A stretch of 41,630 bases of DNA from Mycobacterium sp. shizuoka-1 (GTDB lineage Bacteria; Actinomycetota; Actinomycetes; Mycobacteriales; Mycobacteriaceae), in NCBI RefSeq assembly GCF_002723835.1, contig NZ_BEWG01000090.1, positions 3,101 to 44,730 on the forward strand, written 5' to 3'. The notes beneath the pieces were generated by a model. The model was not told the origin of the DNA. It searched no databases and worked only from the letters and a program-made list of their open reading frames with translations. Both the position numbers and the translations under genes were made by a program. The number at the start of each line of letters is the position of its first letter. Position 1 is the stretch's first letter. Positions 8,475 to 15,641 of this stretch are shown here, in pieces.

Positions 8475-8636
8475 CTAGCGCGGGCGCAGCGCGTCGGCGG
8501 CTGCGCCGATGAACACGGCGTAGGCGGCCGACATCGCGATCTGGTCGATCATCTCGGCGTCCCCGCCGAGCTCACGCACCTGGTCTGCAATCGCATAGCG
8601 GATGAGATCGACCGAAGTCATCATGGAATCGCTCAT
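8475..8636 (-). CDS. Small hypothetical protein, 53 aa
   Basis: The frame runs from ATG 8636 to TAG 8475-8477. The deduced protein starts MSDSMMTSVDLIRYAI and continues with mixed charged and Ala-rich helical sequence, ending ADALRPR. Codon third positions are mostly G or C, as in neighbouring genuine genes and unlike the surrounding low-GC DNA. A GAGAGCGAG purine stretch lies about 14-22 bases upstream, a weak ribosome binding site. The gene begins 24 bases after the stop codon of an even smaller candidate membrane peptide on the same strand. Function unknown, no family recognised. Confidence 0.5.
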   Translation of the reverse strand: MSDSMMTSVDLIRYAIADQVRELGGDAEMIDQIAMSAAYAVFIGAAADALRPR

Positions 8637-8660
8637 CGTTGTAGCCACTCGCTCTCGGTG

Positions 8661-8744
8661 CTATTCACTGTCGGCTGTCAAGCAGAGCCACAATGCCGCC
8701 AGGAGGAAAAAGGCGACGTATACAACTTTGCCCAACTCGATCAC
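8661..8744 (-). CDS. Candidate 27-aa membrane micropeptide
   Basis: The frame starts at GTG 8744 with GGAG five bases upstream, a good Shine-Dalgarno arrangement, and ends at TAG 8661-8663. The peptide is MIELGKVVYV followed by a strongly hydrophobic stretch (AFFLLAALWLCL) and a short acidic end, TADSE. It is a plausible single transmembrane helix with an outside acidic tail. In size it resembles regulatory small membrane proteins such as KdpF-type peptides, but no transporter genes are adjacent, so no partner can be named. An A/T-rich stretch with the palindrome CTAACGTTAG lies upstream. Confidence 0.35.
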   Translation of the reverse strand: MIELGKVVYVAFFLLAALWLCLTADSE

Positions 8745-8789
8745 CGTAGCTCCGATCTCGCATAAGTACCTGAGACCGACCTTAGAGTT

Positions 8790-8799
8790 CTAACGTTAG
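8790..8799. repeat. 10-bp palindrome CTAACGTTAG upstream of the micropeptide
   Basis: Perfect palindrome inside an A/T-rich stretch about 45 bases upstream of the GTG at 8744 on the minus strand. Position and composition would suit an operator or promoter region for the two tiny genes, but no regulator is identified. Confidence 0.25.
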
Positions 8800-8901
8800 C
8801 TTAACTATTAGATTTGCAGTGTCGTGACCATGAGATGCGTCCAGCCTGCCGGCGATTGTGACGCAGGCCACGCGATAGCAGCAATCTACGCCCGGCCGTG
8901 G

Positions 8902-9249
8902 CTAGGAGTGCGGCGCCACGCAGAACGCGTTCCCGTCGGGATCGGCGAGTACCACCCAGCCGAAGTCGCCGAAGCTGTGACGACCGGTTTCGGTCGCGCC
9001 GAGCCCGACCAACCGCGCGACCTCCGCCTCGACGTCGTCAGCGGCGAAATCCACGTGCACCCGGTTCTTTCCCGCCGTCGGATCCGACACCTGCTGGAAC
9101 GCCAGGCCGGGGCCTTCGGCACGACTGACGACAACGAAGAACGGCGGGGCGATCGGATTCACCTCTCCATCGAGGGCGCGGGCCCACCAGGCGGCGAGGC
9201 CTTCGGGGTCGGTGGTGTCGAACGTGATGTTCTCGGTGGTGAGTGCCAT
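8902..9249 (-). CDS. VOC-fold (glyoxalase-like) protein
   Basis: The product has 115 residues in a single vicinal-oxygen-chelate-like module. It begins with a beta strand and the typical TTDPEGLAAWWARALDG opening, where substrate-side helices start. It continues with KNRVHVDFAADDVEAEVARL, the usual middle of glyoxalase/bleomycin-resistance-like domains, and ends with VVLADPDGNAFCV, the family's closing strand pair. Members include lyases, dioxygenases and antibiotic-binding proteins, so the activity cannot be assigned. The ATG start is supported by a TAGTTT hexamer exactly six bases upstream. The gene lies between the tiny-gene region and tRNA-Leu. Confidence 0.85.
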   Translation of the reverse strand: MALTTENITFDTTDPEGLAAWWARALDGEVNPIAPPFFVVVSRAEGPGLAFQQVSDPTAGKNRVHVDFAADDVEAEVARLVGLGATETGRHSFGDFGWVVLADPDGNAFCVAPHS

Positions 9250-9255
9250 GGGCCA

Positions 9256-9261
9256 AAACTA
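9256..9261 (-). promoter_or_regulatory. -10 element TAGTTT, leaderless spacing to ATG 9249
   Basis: On the minus strand TAGTTT is followed by six bases and then the ATG of the VOC gene, with no Shine-Dalgarno sequence. This predicts a leaderless mRNA. Confidence 0.55.
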
Positions 9262-9292
9262 ACCCGGGCCGGTGACAAGCTTGACGCGTCGA

Positions 9293-9379
9293 TGGTGCGG
9301 GCGGGGGGACTCGAACCCCCACGCTCTTTCGAGCAATGGCACCTAAAGCCATCGCGTATGCCGATTTCGCCACGCCCGC
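9293..9379 (-). tRNA. leuT: tRNA-Leu, anticodon UAG
   Basis: The acceptor stem GCGGGCG at the 5' end (9373-9379) pairs with CGCCCGC at the 3' end (9297-9303). The anticodon stem-loop GGC-TTTAGGT-GCC gives anticodon TAG, which reads CUA leucine codons. A long variable arm (class II tRNA) with GCTC/GAGC pairing follows, then the T-arm with GGTTCGAGTCC. The discriminator is A, and CCA is encoded at 9293-9295. The symbol leuT is the usual mycobacterial style, but the exact letter is a guess. Confidence 0.95.
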
Positions 9380-9532
9380 AAGACGGTTCACTCTACCCCG
9401 AGCGAAGTGGCGGGATCGGTGGGTGAGCACGCCCGGGCCGGCGCTGCACGGCGGCCGCCGCGTGGCTGGCCGAGTCCGTCGAACCGGCGTGGGCAGCATC
9501 ACGCTCTGGTGAACCCATAACCGCTGGCACGG

Positions 9533-9538
9533 TACCGT
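9533..9538 (+). promoter_or_regulatory. -10 element TACCGT, leaderless spacing to GTG 9545
   Basis: TACCGT ends six bases before the GTG of lprD, with no Shine-Dalgarno sequence between. The hexamer and spacing are identical to those before the genes at 5844 and 19350. Confidence 0.6.
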
Positions 9539-9544
9539 CGTGGT

Positions 9545-9937
9545 GTGCCAACACCCCGCCGTCGCAGGTTCGCGCTGATCATCGGAGTGATCATCGCCGC
9601 CAGCGGCTGCCTGGCGTTGGGCTGGTGGCAGTGGAGCCGATTCGAGTCGACGTCGGGCACCTTCCAGAACCTGGGTTACGCCCTGCAGTGGCCCATGTTC
9701 GCGGGCTTCTGCGTCTACGCCTACCGCAAGTTCATCCGCTACGAGGACGCCCCTCCCGCGCCCCCGACCGCCGCCGATTCGGTCACCGAGATTCCCGCCG
9801 GGCTGCTGCCCGAACGACCCACGGCGCGAACCGCTTCGGTCGAGCTCGACCCTGCGACGCGCGAGTACAACGCCTACCTCGCCGAGCTCGCCGCAGCCGA
9901 CCAGGCCCACGACGATCAGAACAGGACCACCGCATGA
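9545..9937 (+). CDS. lprD: LprD-like small membrane/lipoprotein
   Basis: The product has 130 residues. An Arg-rich start (PRRRR) is followed by a hydrophobic segment ending in AASGC (Cys22), a slightly atypical lipobox, then GWWQWSRFESTSGTFQNLGYALQWP and a second hydrophobic segment. The C-terminal half is Pro/Ala-rich and acidic. This pattern and its neighbour match M. tuberculosis Rv1343c (lprD) as I remember it. Because a second membrane segment follows the Cys, it may be an ordinary two-pass membrane protein rather than a lipoprotein. It overlaps the next gene by four bases (ATGA), so the two are co-translated. Function is unknown. Confidence 0.85.
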   Translation: MPTPRRRRFALIIGVIIAASGCLALGWWQWSRFESTSGTFQNLGYALQWPMFAGFCVYAYRKFIRYEDAPPAPPTAADSVTEIPAGLLPERPTARTASVELDPATREYNAYLAELAAADQAHDDQNRTTA

Positions 9938-10293
9938 GCGCACCCGAGTCGCCCGAAGCCCACACGCAGCCCGGCGTTCCGATCGAGAAGATCCGCAGTG
10001 CCCTCAACGGGTACCGGGTGCTGGCGTGGACGACCGGCATCTGGCTGATCGCGCTGTGCTACGAGATGGTGATGAAGTACATCGTGAAGGTCGACGACCC
10101 GCCGACCTGGATCGGTGTGGTGCACGGCTGGGTGTACTTCATCTACTTGTTGTTCACCGCCAATCTCGCGGTCAAGGTCCGCTGGCCGATCGCCAAGACC
10201 ATCGGGGTGCTCCTGGCCGGCACCATTCCGCTGCTCGGCATCATCGTCGAGCAGGTTCAGACCCGCGAGCTCAAGACCCGCTTCAACCTCTGA
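9934..10293 (+). CDS. DUF3817 integral membrane protein (Rv1342c type)
   Basis: The product has 119 residues with three or four hydrophobic segments. The N-terminal 20 residues are hydrophilic, followed by RVLAWTTGIWLIALCYEM, a central GVVHGWVYFIYLLF segment, and a C-terminal segment ending in charged residues. This matches the DUF3817 family of small actinobacterial membrane proteins, and a second member lies at 33705-34079. The start overlaps the lprD stop codon. The last 11 bases overlap the 3' end of the MFS gene on the opposite strand. Function is unknown. Confidence 0.85.
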   Translation: MSAPESPEAHTQPGVPIEKIRSALNGYRVLAWTTGIWLIALCYEMVMKYIVKVDDPPTWIGVVHGWVYFIYLLFTANLAVKVRWPIAKTIGVLLAGTIPLLGIIVEQVQTRELKTRFNL

Positions 10294-11770
10294 CCAGCGG
10301 ATCGCCGGTCAGCTCGGCCTCCTCGGACGGCCAGTCCGACGAATCCGCGTCGGCCTCCGGCGCGGCCGCGGTCGGGATGGTCAGCGACACCACGGCGGCC
10401 AGTGCCGCCACCCCGGCGGCGATGAGCAGCGCGGTCTGCAAACCCTGAAGTGACGGCACGGTGTGCCCGCCGTAGCTGATCGTCATCGACGCCAGTACGA
10501 CACCGATCACGGCGCTGGATATCGACGTCCCCAGCGATCTGGCCAAAGCGTTGATTCCGTTGGCGGCCGCCGTCTCCGACATCGGCACCGCGGCGTTGAT
10601 CAGCGCGGGCAGCGACGAGTACGCGAACCCCACTCCCAGGCTGATCGCGATGTTGGCCACCATCACCGCGGCGGGACTGCCGATCAGCCACACCGCGCCG
10701 AGGTAGGCGACGCCGATGATCGCCGAACCACATACCAGCGTGAACTTGGGCCCGCGGCGGCCGGCCAGCCGCGCCGCCAGCGGAGACGCCGCCATCATCG
10801 CCAGGCCGCCCGGCGCCATCCACAGACCCGCCTGCAGCATCGACTGCCCCAGACCGAAGCCGGTCCCCGTGGGTAGTTCGAGAATCTGCGGGGCGACCAG
10901 CGACAGCGCGAACATCGAGAAACACACCAGCACCGCGGCGATGTTCGTGGTCAGCACCGGCCGACGCAGGGTGGTCCGCAGATCGACGATCGGTGCGGGT
11001 GTGCGGAACTGCCAGCGGGCGAACACCGCGAACACCACCGTCGACACGGCGAACAACGAGAGCGTCGTCGCGCTCGTCCACCCCCACGTCGACCCCTTGG
11101 AGATCGGCAGAAGGAGCGCGATCAACGCGACCGCCAGCAGCAGAGTGCCCAGCGGGTCGAACCGGTCCGCCGAGCTCGGCGGGACGTCGGGCACCAGAAA
11201 TCCGAACAGCAGCAGCGCCACGATGCCCAGCGCCGCCGCACTCCAGAACAGAACGTGCCAGTCCGCCTTCTGGGCGATCACCGCCGACAGCGGCAACCCG
11301 AGTGCACCGCCGACCCCGAGCGACGAGCTGATCAATCCCATGGCCGGTCCGACCCGGTCGGCGGGCAACGCCGAGCGCAGCACGCTGATGGCCAGCGGAA
11401 TGATCGGCAGGCTCATGCCCTGCAGTCCGCGGCCGATGATGAACGGCACCAGCGAGCTGCTCACCGCGGCCAAAAACGAGCCGAATGCCATGATGCCCGC
11501 GCAGATCATCAGCATCGGCTTGGGGCCGTGCATATCGCCGAGACGCCCGAACACCGGCGTTGCCACCGCCGCGGTCAGCAGGGTCACCGTGATCGTCCAC
11601 GACGCGTTGGCTGGGCTGGTGTTCAGCAGCGCCGGCAGCTCCGGGATGAGTGGGATCATCAGAGTCTGGGTCAACGACACACTGATGCCGGCGGCCGCCA
11701 GCACGGCGATCAGAACGCCGGGGTGCGCCGCCCGGACCGCGTGACGACCCACGGCAGCATCATGACACAT
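10283..11770 (-). CDS. MFS multidrug-type exporter (DHA2, 14-TM class)
   Basis: The product has 495 residues, the usual size of 14-helix drug:H+ antiporters. After TM1 (PGVLIAVLAAAGISVSLTQT) come the loop 2-3 motif GRLGDMHGPKPML, a variant of MFS motif A, and the later motif C-like stretch SSLGVGGALGLPLSAVIAQ typical of exporters. Fourteen hydrophobic segments are plausible. The C-terminus is acidic and Ser-rich. ATG 11770 is the upstream-most start; a GTG six codons later would also serve. The 3' end overlaps the convergent DUF3817 gene by 11 bases. It separates lprD/DUF3817 from rdgB, which are nearly adjacent in M. tuberculosis as I recall, so it looks like an insertion in this lineage. 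The substrate is unknown. Confidence 0.88.
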   Translation of the reverse strand: MCHDAAVGRHAVRAAHPGVLIAVLAAAGISVSLTQTLMIPLIPELPALLNTSPANASWTITVTLLTAAVATPVFGRLGDMHGPKPMLMICAGIMAFGSFLAAVSSSLVPFIIGRGLQGMSLPIIPLAISVLRSALPADRVGPAMGLISSSLGVGGALGLPLSAVIAQKADWHVLFWSAAALGIVALLLFGFLVPDVPPSSADRFDPLGTLLLAVALIALLLPISKGSTWGWTSATTLSLFAVSTVVFAVFARWQFRTPAPIVDLRTTLRRPVLTTNIAAVLVCFSMFALSLVAPQILELPTGTGFGLGQSMLQAGLWMAPGGLAMMAASPLAARLAGRRGPKFTLVCGSAIIGVAYLGAVWLIGSPAAVMVANIAISLGVGFAYSSLPALINAAVPMSETAAANGINALARSLGTSISSAVIGVVLASMTISYGGHTVPSLQGLQTALLIAAGVAALAAVVSLTIPTAAAPEADADSSDWPSEEAELTGDPLVRG

Positions 11771-11803
11771 TAGATGCGCTACCCAAATTGCTGAACGGTG
11801 ACG

Positions 11804-12424
11804 TCAGCCGGCCAGCGCCCGCAACGCCGGCAACAGCAACGTCAGCGCCCGGCCGCGATGGGAGACCGCGTCCTTCTCAGCGGGACTGAGCTCGGCTGCA
11901 CTGCGGGACCCGCCGTCCGGGACGAAAACCGGGTCGTAGCCGAAGCCACCCTCGCCACGCGGCTCGCGGTCGATGACGCCCGGCCACTGCCCGCGCACGA
12001 CAGCCTGGTCATCCGGCCCCGGTCCGTAGACAAGAGCGCACGCCGAGACGAACGCCGCCCCGCGCCGCTCATCGGGGACATCGCGCAACTGGGCCAGCAG
12101 CAGTTCGTAGTTGGCGACGTCGGCATCTGGGGAGCCGTGCCGCCCGGCCCAGCGTGCCGACAGCACGCCCGGCATCCCGTTGAGGGCGGCCACCTCGAGT
12201 CCGGAATCGTCGGCGACCGTCGGCAGCCCGGTGGCGGCATAGCCGTCGCGGGCCTTGGCCACCGCGTTCTCCTCGAAGGTCGCGCCGGTCTCGGGCGCCT
12301 CCTCGAATGGCGGCACCTCGTCGAGGGACACCAGGGTAAGGCCCGAGACACCCGCGGCGTCGAGAACCCGGCGCAGCTCGGCCAGCTTCTTGGCGTTGCG
12401 GCTGGCGACCAGCAGGCGCGCCAT
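11804..12424 (-). CDS. rdgB: dITP/XTP pyrophosphatase (RdgB/HAM1 family)
   Basis: The product has 206 residues from ATG 12424. It hydrolyses non-canonical purine triphosphates (dITP, XTP) to the monophosphate and pyrophosphate, keeping deaminated bases out of nucleic acid. Visible family motifs are the nucleotide-binding N-terminus LLVASRNAKKLAEL, VADDSGLEVAALNG with the metal-binding acidic residues, FGYDPVF (purine pocket), and SHRGRAL near the C-terminus. The start is two bases after the rph stop codon, so the two genes are translated from one message, the same order as in M. tuberculosis (Rv1340-Rv1341). An upstream in-frame extension exists but only inside rph. Confidence 0.97.
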   Translation of the reverse strand: MARLLVASRNAKKLAELRRVLDAAGVSGLTLVSLDEVPPFEEAPETGATFEENAVAKARDGYAATGLPTVADDSGLEVAALNGMPGVLSARWAGRHGSPDADVANYELLLAQLRDVPDERRGAAFVSACALVYGPGPDDQAVVRGQWPGVIDREPRGEGGFGYDPVFVPDGGSRSAAELSPAEKDAVSHRGRALTLLLPALRALAG

Positions 12425-12426
12425 CG

Positions 12427-13206
12427 TTACGAGCCGAACGCCTTCTTCGACGGCGGCCCCTCGGGAAGGACACCGGGATACGGCAGCTCCAGCGCCTCCC
12501 GCTGCACGGCGAACAGCGTCTCGCACGCACCCAGCGCCGCGTCGAGCATCTTGTCCAGCGTCGAGCGCGGGAACGTCGCCCCTTCACCGGTGCCCTGGAT
12601 CTCGACCAGCGTTCCGGTGTCGGTGGCCACGACGTTCATGTCGACCTCGGCGCGCGAATCCTCCTCGTACGGCAGGTCGACCCGTACCCGGCCGTCGACG
12701 ACGCCGACGCTGACCGCCGCGATGGCACACGACAGCGGGCGCGGATCGGACAGCTTGCCGCCCGCCGCCAGGTAGGTGACCGCATCCGAGAGCGCGACGT
12801 AGGCGCCGGTGATGGCCGCGGTCCTGGTGCCGCCGTCGGCCTGCAGCACGTCGCAGTCGATGGCGATCGTGTTCTCACCGAGCGCGGCGAGGTCGATGCA
12901 GGCCCGCAGCGAACGCCCGACCAGCCGGCTGATCTCCTGGGTCCGCCCGCCCACGCGCCCCTTGACCGACTCGCGATCCGAGCGGGTGTGGGTAGCTCCG
13001 GGCAACATCGCGTACTCCGCGGTGAGCCAGCCTTGCCCCGAACCCTTACGCCAGCGCGGCACGCCCTCGGTGACGCTGGCCGTGCACATCACCCGGGTCT
13101 CGCCGAAGGCGACGAGCACCGAGCCGGCCGGATGAGAGGTGAAGCCGCGGGTGATGGTGACCGGTCGCAGCTCGTCGTCAAGCCTGCCGTCTTGTCGTCT
13201 GGACAC
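12427..13206 (-). CDS. rph: Ribonuclease PH
   Basis: The product has 259 residues. It is a phosphorolytic 3'-5' exoribonuclease that trims tRNA 3' ends and other RNAs. The N-terminus has LRPVTITRGFTSHPAGSVL, then the RNase PH region LTAEYAMLPGATHTRSDRE, the Arg-rich hexamer-forming segment, and the phosphate-binding/active-site segment CDVLQADGGTRTA. The start is GTG 13206, supported by a TAGTGT hexamer exactly six bases upstream. It leads a two-gene unit with rdgB. Confidence 0.97.
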   Translation of the reverse strand: MSRRQDGRLDDELRPVTITRGFTSHPAGSVLVAFGETRVMCTASVTEGVPRWRKGSGQGWLTAEYAMLPGATHTRSDRESVKGRVGGRTQEISRLVGRSLRACIDLAALGENTIAIDCDVLQADGGTRTAAITGAYVALSDAVTYLAAGGKLSDPRPLSCAIAAVSVGVVDGRVRVDLPYEEDSRAEVDMNVVATDTGTLVEIQGTGEGATFPRSTLDKMLDAALGACETLFAVQREALELPYPGVLPEGPPSKKAFGS

Positions 13207-13212
13207 GTCGCA

Positions 13213-13218
13213 ACACTA
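13213..13218 (-). promoter_or_regulatory. -10 element TAGTGT, leaderless spacing to GTG 13206
   Basis: On the minus strand TAGTGT is followed by six bases and the GTG of rph, with no Shine-Dalgarno sequence. This predicts that rph-rdgB has its own leaderless transcript separate from the upstream operon. Confidence 0.6.
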
Positions 13219-13307
13219 TCGGAGGGACGCGTACCTCCCGGGGGTGCGTGAAATGCTCGCGGCGACGGCGTGTCGGCGTGCGGATATGCACGCTCGCGAA
13301 TGACCGG

Positions 13308-14081
13308 TCAGTGCCGACGCACGTCGATGGTCTCCCCGCAGACCACGGCGTGCACCGGACCGTCGAACTCCGCCTTGGCCTCGCTGATCACGTCCTCACG
13401 GGAGGTCCACGGCGGGATGTGGGTCAACAGCAGCTCACCGACACCGGCACGCTTGGCGATCTGGCCTGCTTCGGTACCGGACAGATGCAGATGCGGCGGC
13501 CGGTCGGGCCCGTGCGTCCAGGACGCCTCACACAGGAAAGCGTCTGCGCCACTGGCCAACTCGACCAGGGACTCGCACACGCCGGTGTCACCGCTGTACA
13601 CCAGGGTGGCACCCGCCGGGTCGGTGAACCGCATCCCGAACGATTCGGTCGGATGGGTGACCAGGCGCGGCAACACATTCAGCGCGCCGAACTGCACCGG
13701 CTGGTTGTCCACCCAGTGGTGGATCTCGAAGATGTCGGAGAAGTCGTCGAGCTCCCCGCCCAGCGGCGAGGAGGCCGCGGCCAGCCGGCTCCACGTGTCG
13801 CTGGGGCCGTACATCACCCCGCGGCCCTTCGCCGGTGACGGGTGATACCGACGCCACACGAACAGCCCGGGCAGGTCCAGGCAGTGGTCGGCGTGCAGAT
13901 GGGACAGCAGGACGTGGACGTCGTTGGGGTCGGCGTAGCGCTGCAGGGCGCCGAGCACACCGCCGCCGAAATCGAGGACAAGCGGCGGGGTGTCCGGCGC
14001 GGTCAACAGGTAGCCGGACGCCGGCGAATCAGGTCCGACAACACTGCCGGAGCAACCAAGGATGGTGATTCGCACAGTCAC
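13308..14081 (-). CDS. Metallo-beta-lactamase-fold cyclic-nucleotide phosphodiesterase (Rv1339 type)
   Basis: The product has 257 residues. The metal site HLHADH (61-66) is the HxHxDH motif of the fold. Further ligands are suggested by the His in LVTHPTESFG, the Asp in YSGDTG, and the His in LLTHIPPW. The sequence and neighbourhood (murI upstream, rph downstream) match M. tuberculosis Rv1339, reported as an atypical class II cAMP phosphodiesterase. It would lower cAMP, the product of the cyclase at 36918-38522. GTG 14081 is used as the start; a second GTG two codons in is possible. The 57-base gap after murI leaves operon membership likely but unproven. Confidence 0.9.
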   Translation of the reverse strand: MTVRITILGCSGSVVGPDSPASGYLLTAPDTPPLVLDFGGGVLGALQRYADPNDVHVLLSHLHADHCLDLPGLFVWRRYHPSPAKGRGVMYGPSDTWSRLAAASSPLGGELDDFSDIFEIHHWVDNQPVQFGALNVLPRLVTHPTESFGMRFTDPAGATLVYSGDTGVCESLVELASGADAFLCEASWTHGPDRPPHLHLSGTEAGQIAKRAGVGELLLTHIPPWTSREDVISEAKAEFDGPVHAVVCGETIDVRRH

Positions 14082-14138
14082 TAGCTTGCCATGCCCGGAT
14101 GCGAGGAGAGGAAAACATCACAGCTTTGGGCACCAGAA

Positions 14139-14960
14139 TCACTTCGGCGCGCCGACGTGACGCTGAACAGGTTGGACACCGGTGATCGCCGGACCCAGGA
14201 AGCGTGCCGCGAGCGCGGTGAACGCCTCCGGATCGCCGGTCGCCTCGAACTGCCGGGTCGCCGGAGGCGCCTCGTGCGGCCGCAGCAGATCGCGCTCGGT
14301 CAACACTTTCAGCAAGTCCTTGGCCGTCTCCTCGGCGCTGGACACCAGCGTGACCGAATCCCCCATCGCCAGCTGGATCAGGCCGGACAGCAACGGATAG
14401 TGCGTGCAACCCAGCACCAGGGTGTCGACCTGCGCGCGCTGCAACGGCTCCAGGTAACCCTCGGCCAGGTTGAGCACCTGGCGGCCGCTGGTGACACCAC
14501 GCTCGACGAAGTCGACGAACCGCGGGCACGCCACCGCCGCGACCTCGACGTCGCGCGCGGCGGCGAAGGCGTCCTGGTAGGCCCCCGAGGCGATGGTCGC
14601 CTGGGTGCCGATCACACCGATCCGGCCGGTGCGGGTGGTGGCCACGGCGCGCCGCACCGCGGGCAGGATCACCTCGACGACGGGCACGTCGTAGCGTTCC
14701 CGGGCATCGCGCAGGCAGGCCGACGACGCGGTGTTGCAGGCGATGACGAGGGCTTTGACCCCCCGCTCGACGAGATCGTCGCCGATGGCCAGCGCATGCG
14801 CCCGGACCTCGGGGATGGTCAGCGGGCCATACGGGCCGTTGGCGGTGTCGCCGACGTAGATGACGTCCTCGTCGGGCAGTTGGTCGATGATCGAGCGGGC
14901 GACCGTCAGCCCGCCCACGCCGGAGTCGAAGATGCCGACCGGCGCGAAGCGGTCGATCAT
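14139..14960 (-). CDS. murI: Glutamate racemase
   Basis: The product has 273 residues. It interconverts L- and D-glutamate to supply D-Glu for peptidoglycan. The motif FDSGVGG (11-17) includes the Asp-Ser of the active site. The two catalytic cysteines are Cys75 in IACNTASSA and the Cys in LGCTHYPLL near residue 185. The length is normal for the family. The ATG overlaps the stop codon of the rhomboid gene by four bases, so the two are translationally coupled. Confidence 0.97.
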   Translation of the reverse strand: MIDRFAPVGIFDSGVGGLTVARSIIDQLPDEDVIYVGDTANGPYGPLTIPEVRAHALAIGDDLVERGVKALVIACNTASSACLRDARERYDVPVVEVILPAVRRAVATTRTGRIGVIGTQATIASGAYQDAFAAARDVEVAAVACPRFVDFVERGVTSGRQVLNLAEGYLEPLQRAQVDTLVLGCTHYPLLSGLIQLAMGDSVTLVSSAEETAKDLLKVLTERDLLRPHEAPPATRQFEATGDPEAFTALAARFLGPAITGVQPVQRHVGAPK

Positions 14961-15619
14961 GACGTCAGACCGGGAAACTGGCCGGCCTTCTTACGTTCCC
15001 GCGCTTTGCGTTCCGGACCGGACAGCCAGTAGGCGGCCAGCACCCCGGCGATCGCCCCGCACAGGTGGCCCTGCCAGGACACCCCGCCGCAGGTGGTCAA
15101 TTCGGGCAGCGCCCCCCACAGCACGCCGCCGTACACGAACAGCACCACGATGCCGGTCACGATCCACCAGACGTGCCGGGTGAACCAGCCGAACACCAGC
15201 AGGAAGGTCAGCCAGCCGAAGATCAGGCCCGAGGCGCCGATGTGGTTGGTCTCCAGCCCGCAGCCCACGTTCCCGATCAGCCAGGTGCCCAGACCGCCGA
15301 CGATCCAGATGATCGCGGTGGCCCAGACGAACCGGGCCATGCCCGTCAGCGTCACCAGGAAGCCGAGGACCAGCGCCGGGACGGTGTTGGCGGCCAGGTG
15401 CTGCCAGTTGCCGTGCAGCAGCGGCGCGAACACGATGCCCCACAGGCCGTCGCTTTCCAGCGGCCGGATGCCGTTGCGGTCCAGCGAGTGGCCGGAAAGC
15501 TGATCGATCAGCTCGATGACATAGAGCAGCGCCACGAACGAGACGATGGTGACGCCGCCGACCTTCCAGGCCGGCGGCTTCGTGGGCTGCGGTGGAACGG
15601 CTGAGTACGGCTGGTTCAT
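14957..15619 (-). CDS. Rhomboid-family intramembrane serine protease (Rv1337 type)
   Basis: The product has 220 residues and about six or seven hydrophobic segments. The catalytic Ser130 is in GASG after a membrane entry, and the partner His185 is in WQGHLCGAIAG, which matches the rhomboid Ser-His dyad. The HGNWQHLAANT segment in an earlier helix is the conserved rhomboid HxxxN-type region. The N-terminus is Pro-rich and cytoplasmic. ATG 15619 gives a normal-length protein; the open frame continues upstream only by running through cysM in another frame. It sits 22 bases after cysM and overlaps murI. Substrates are unknown. Confidence 0.93.
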   Translation of the reverse strand: MNQPYSAVPPQPTKPPAWKVGGVTIVSFVALLYVIELIDQLSGHSLDRNGIRPLESDGLWGIVFAPLLHGNWQHLAANTVPALVLGFLVTLTGMARFVWATAIIWIVGGLGTWLIGNVGCGLETNHIGASGLIFGWLTFLLVFGWFTRHVWWIVTGIVVLFVYGGVLWGALPELTTCGGVSWQGHLCGAIAGVLAAYWLSGPERKARERKKAGQFPGLTS

Positions 15620-15641
15620 CTGTGTCTCCAAGCCTCCGCGA

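Noticed and set aside
9293..9379. tRNA-Leu as an integration site with an att duplication
   Set aside because: No second copy of the tRNA 3' end and no integrase gene were seen in the window.
8824..9426. 200-codon + strand frame opposite the VOC gene and tRNA
   Set aside because: It runs antisense through a complete VOC protein and across tRNA-Leu, so it is a shadow.
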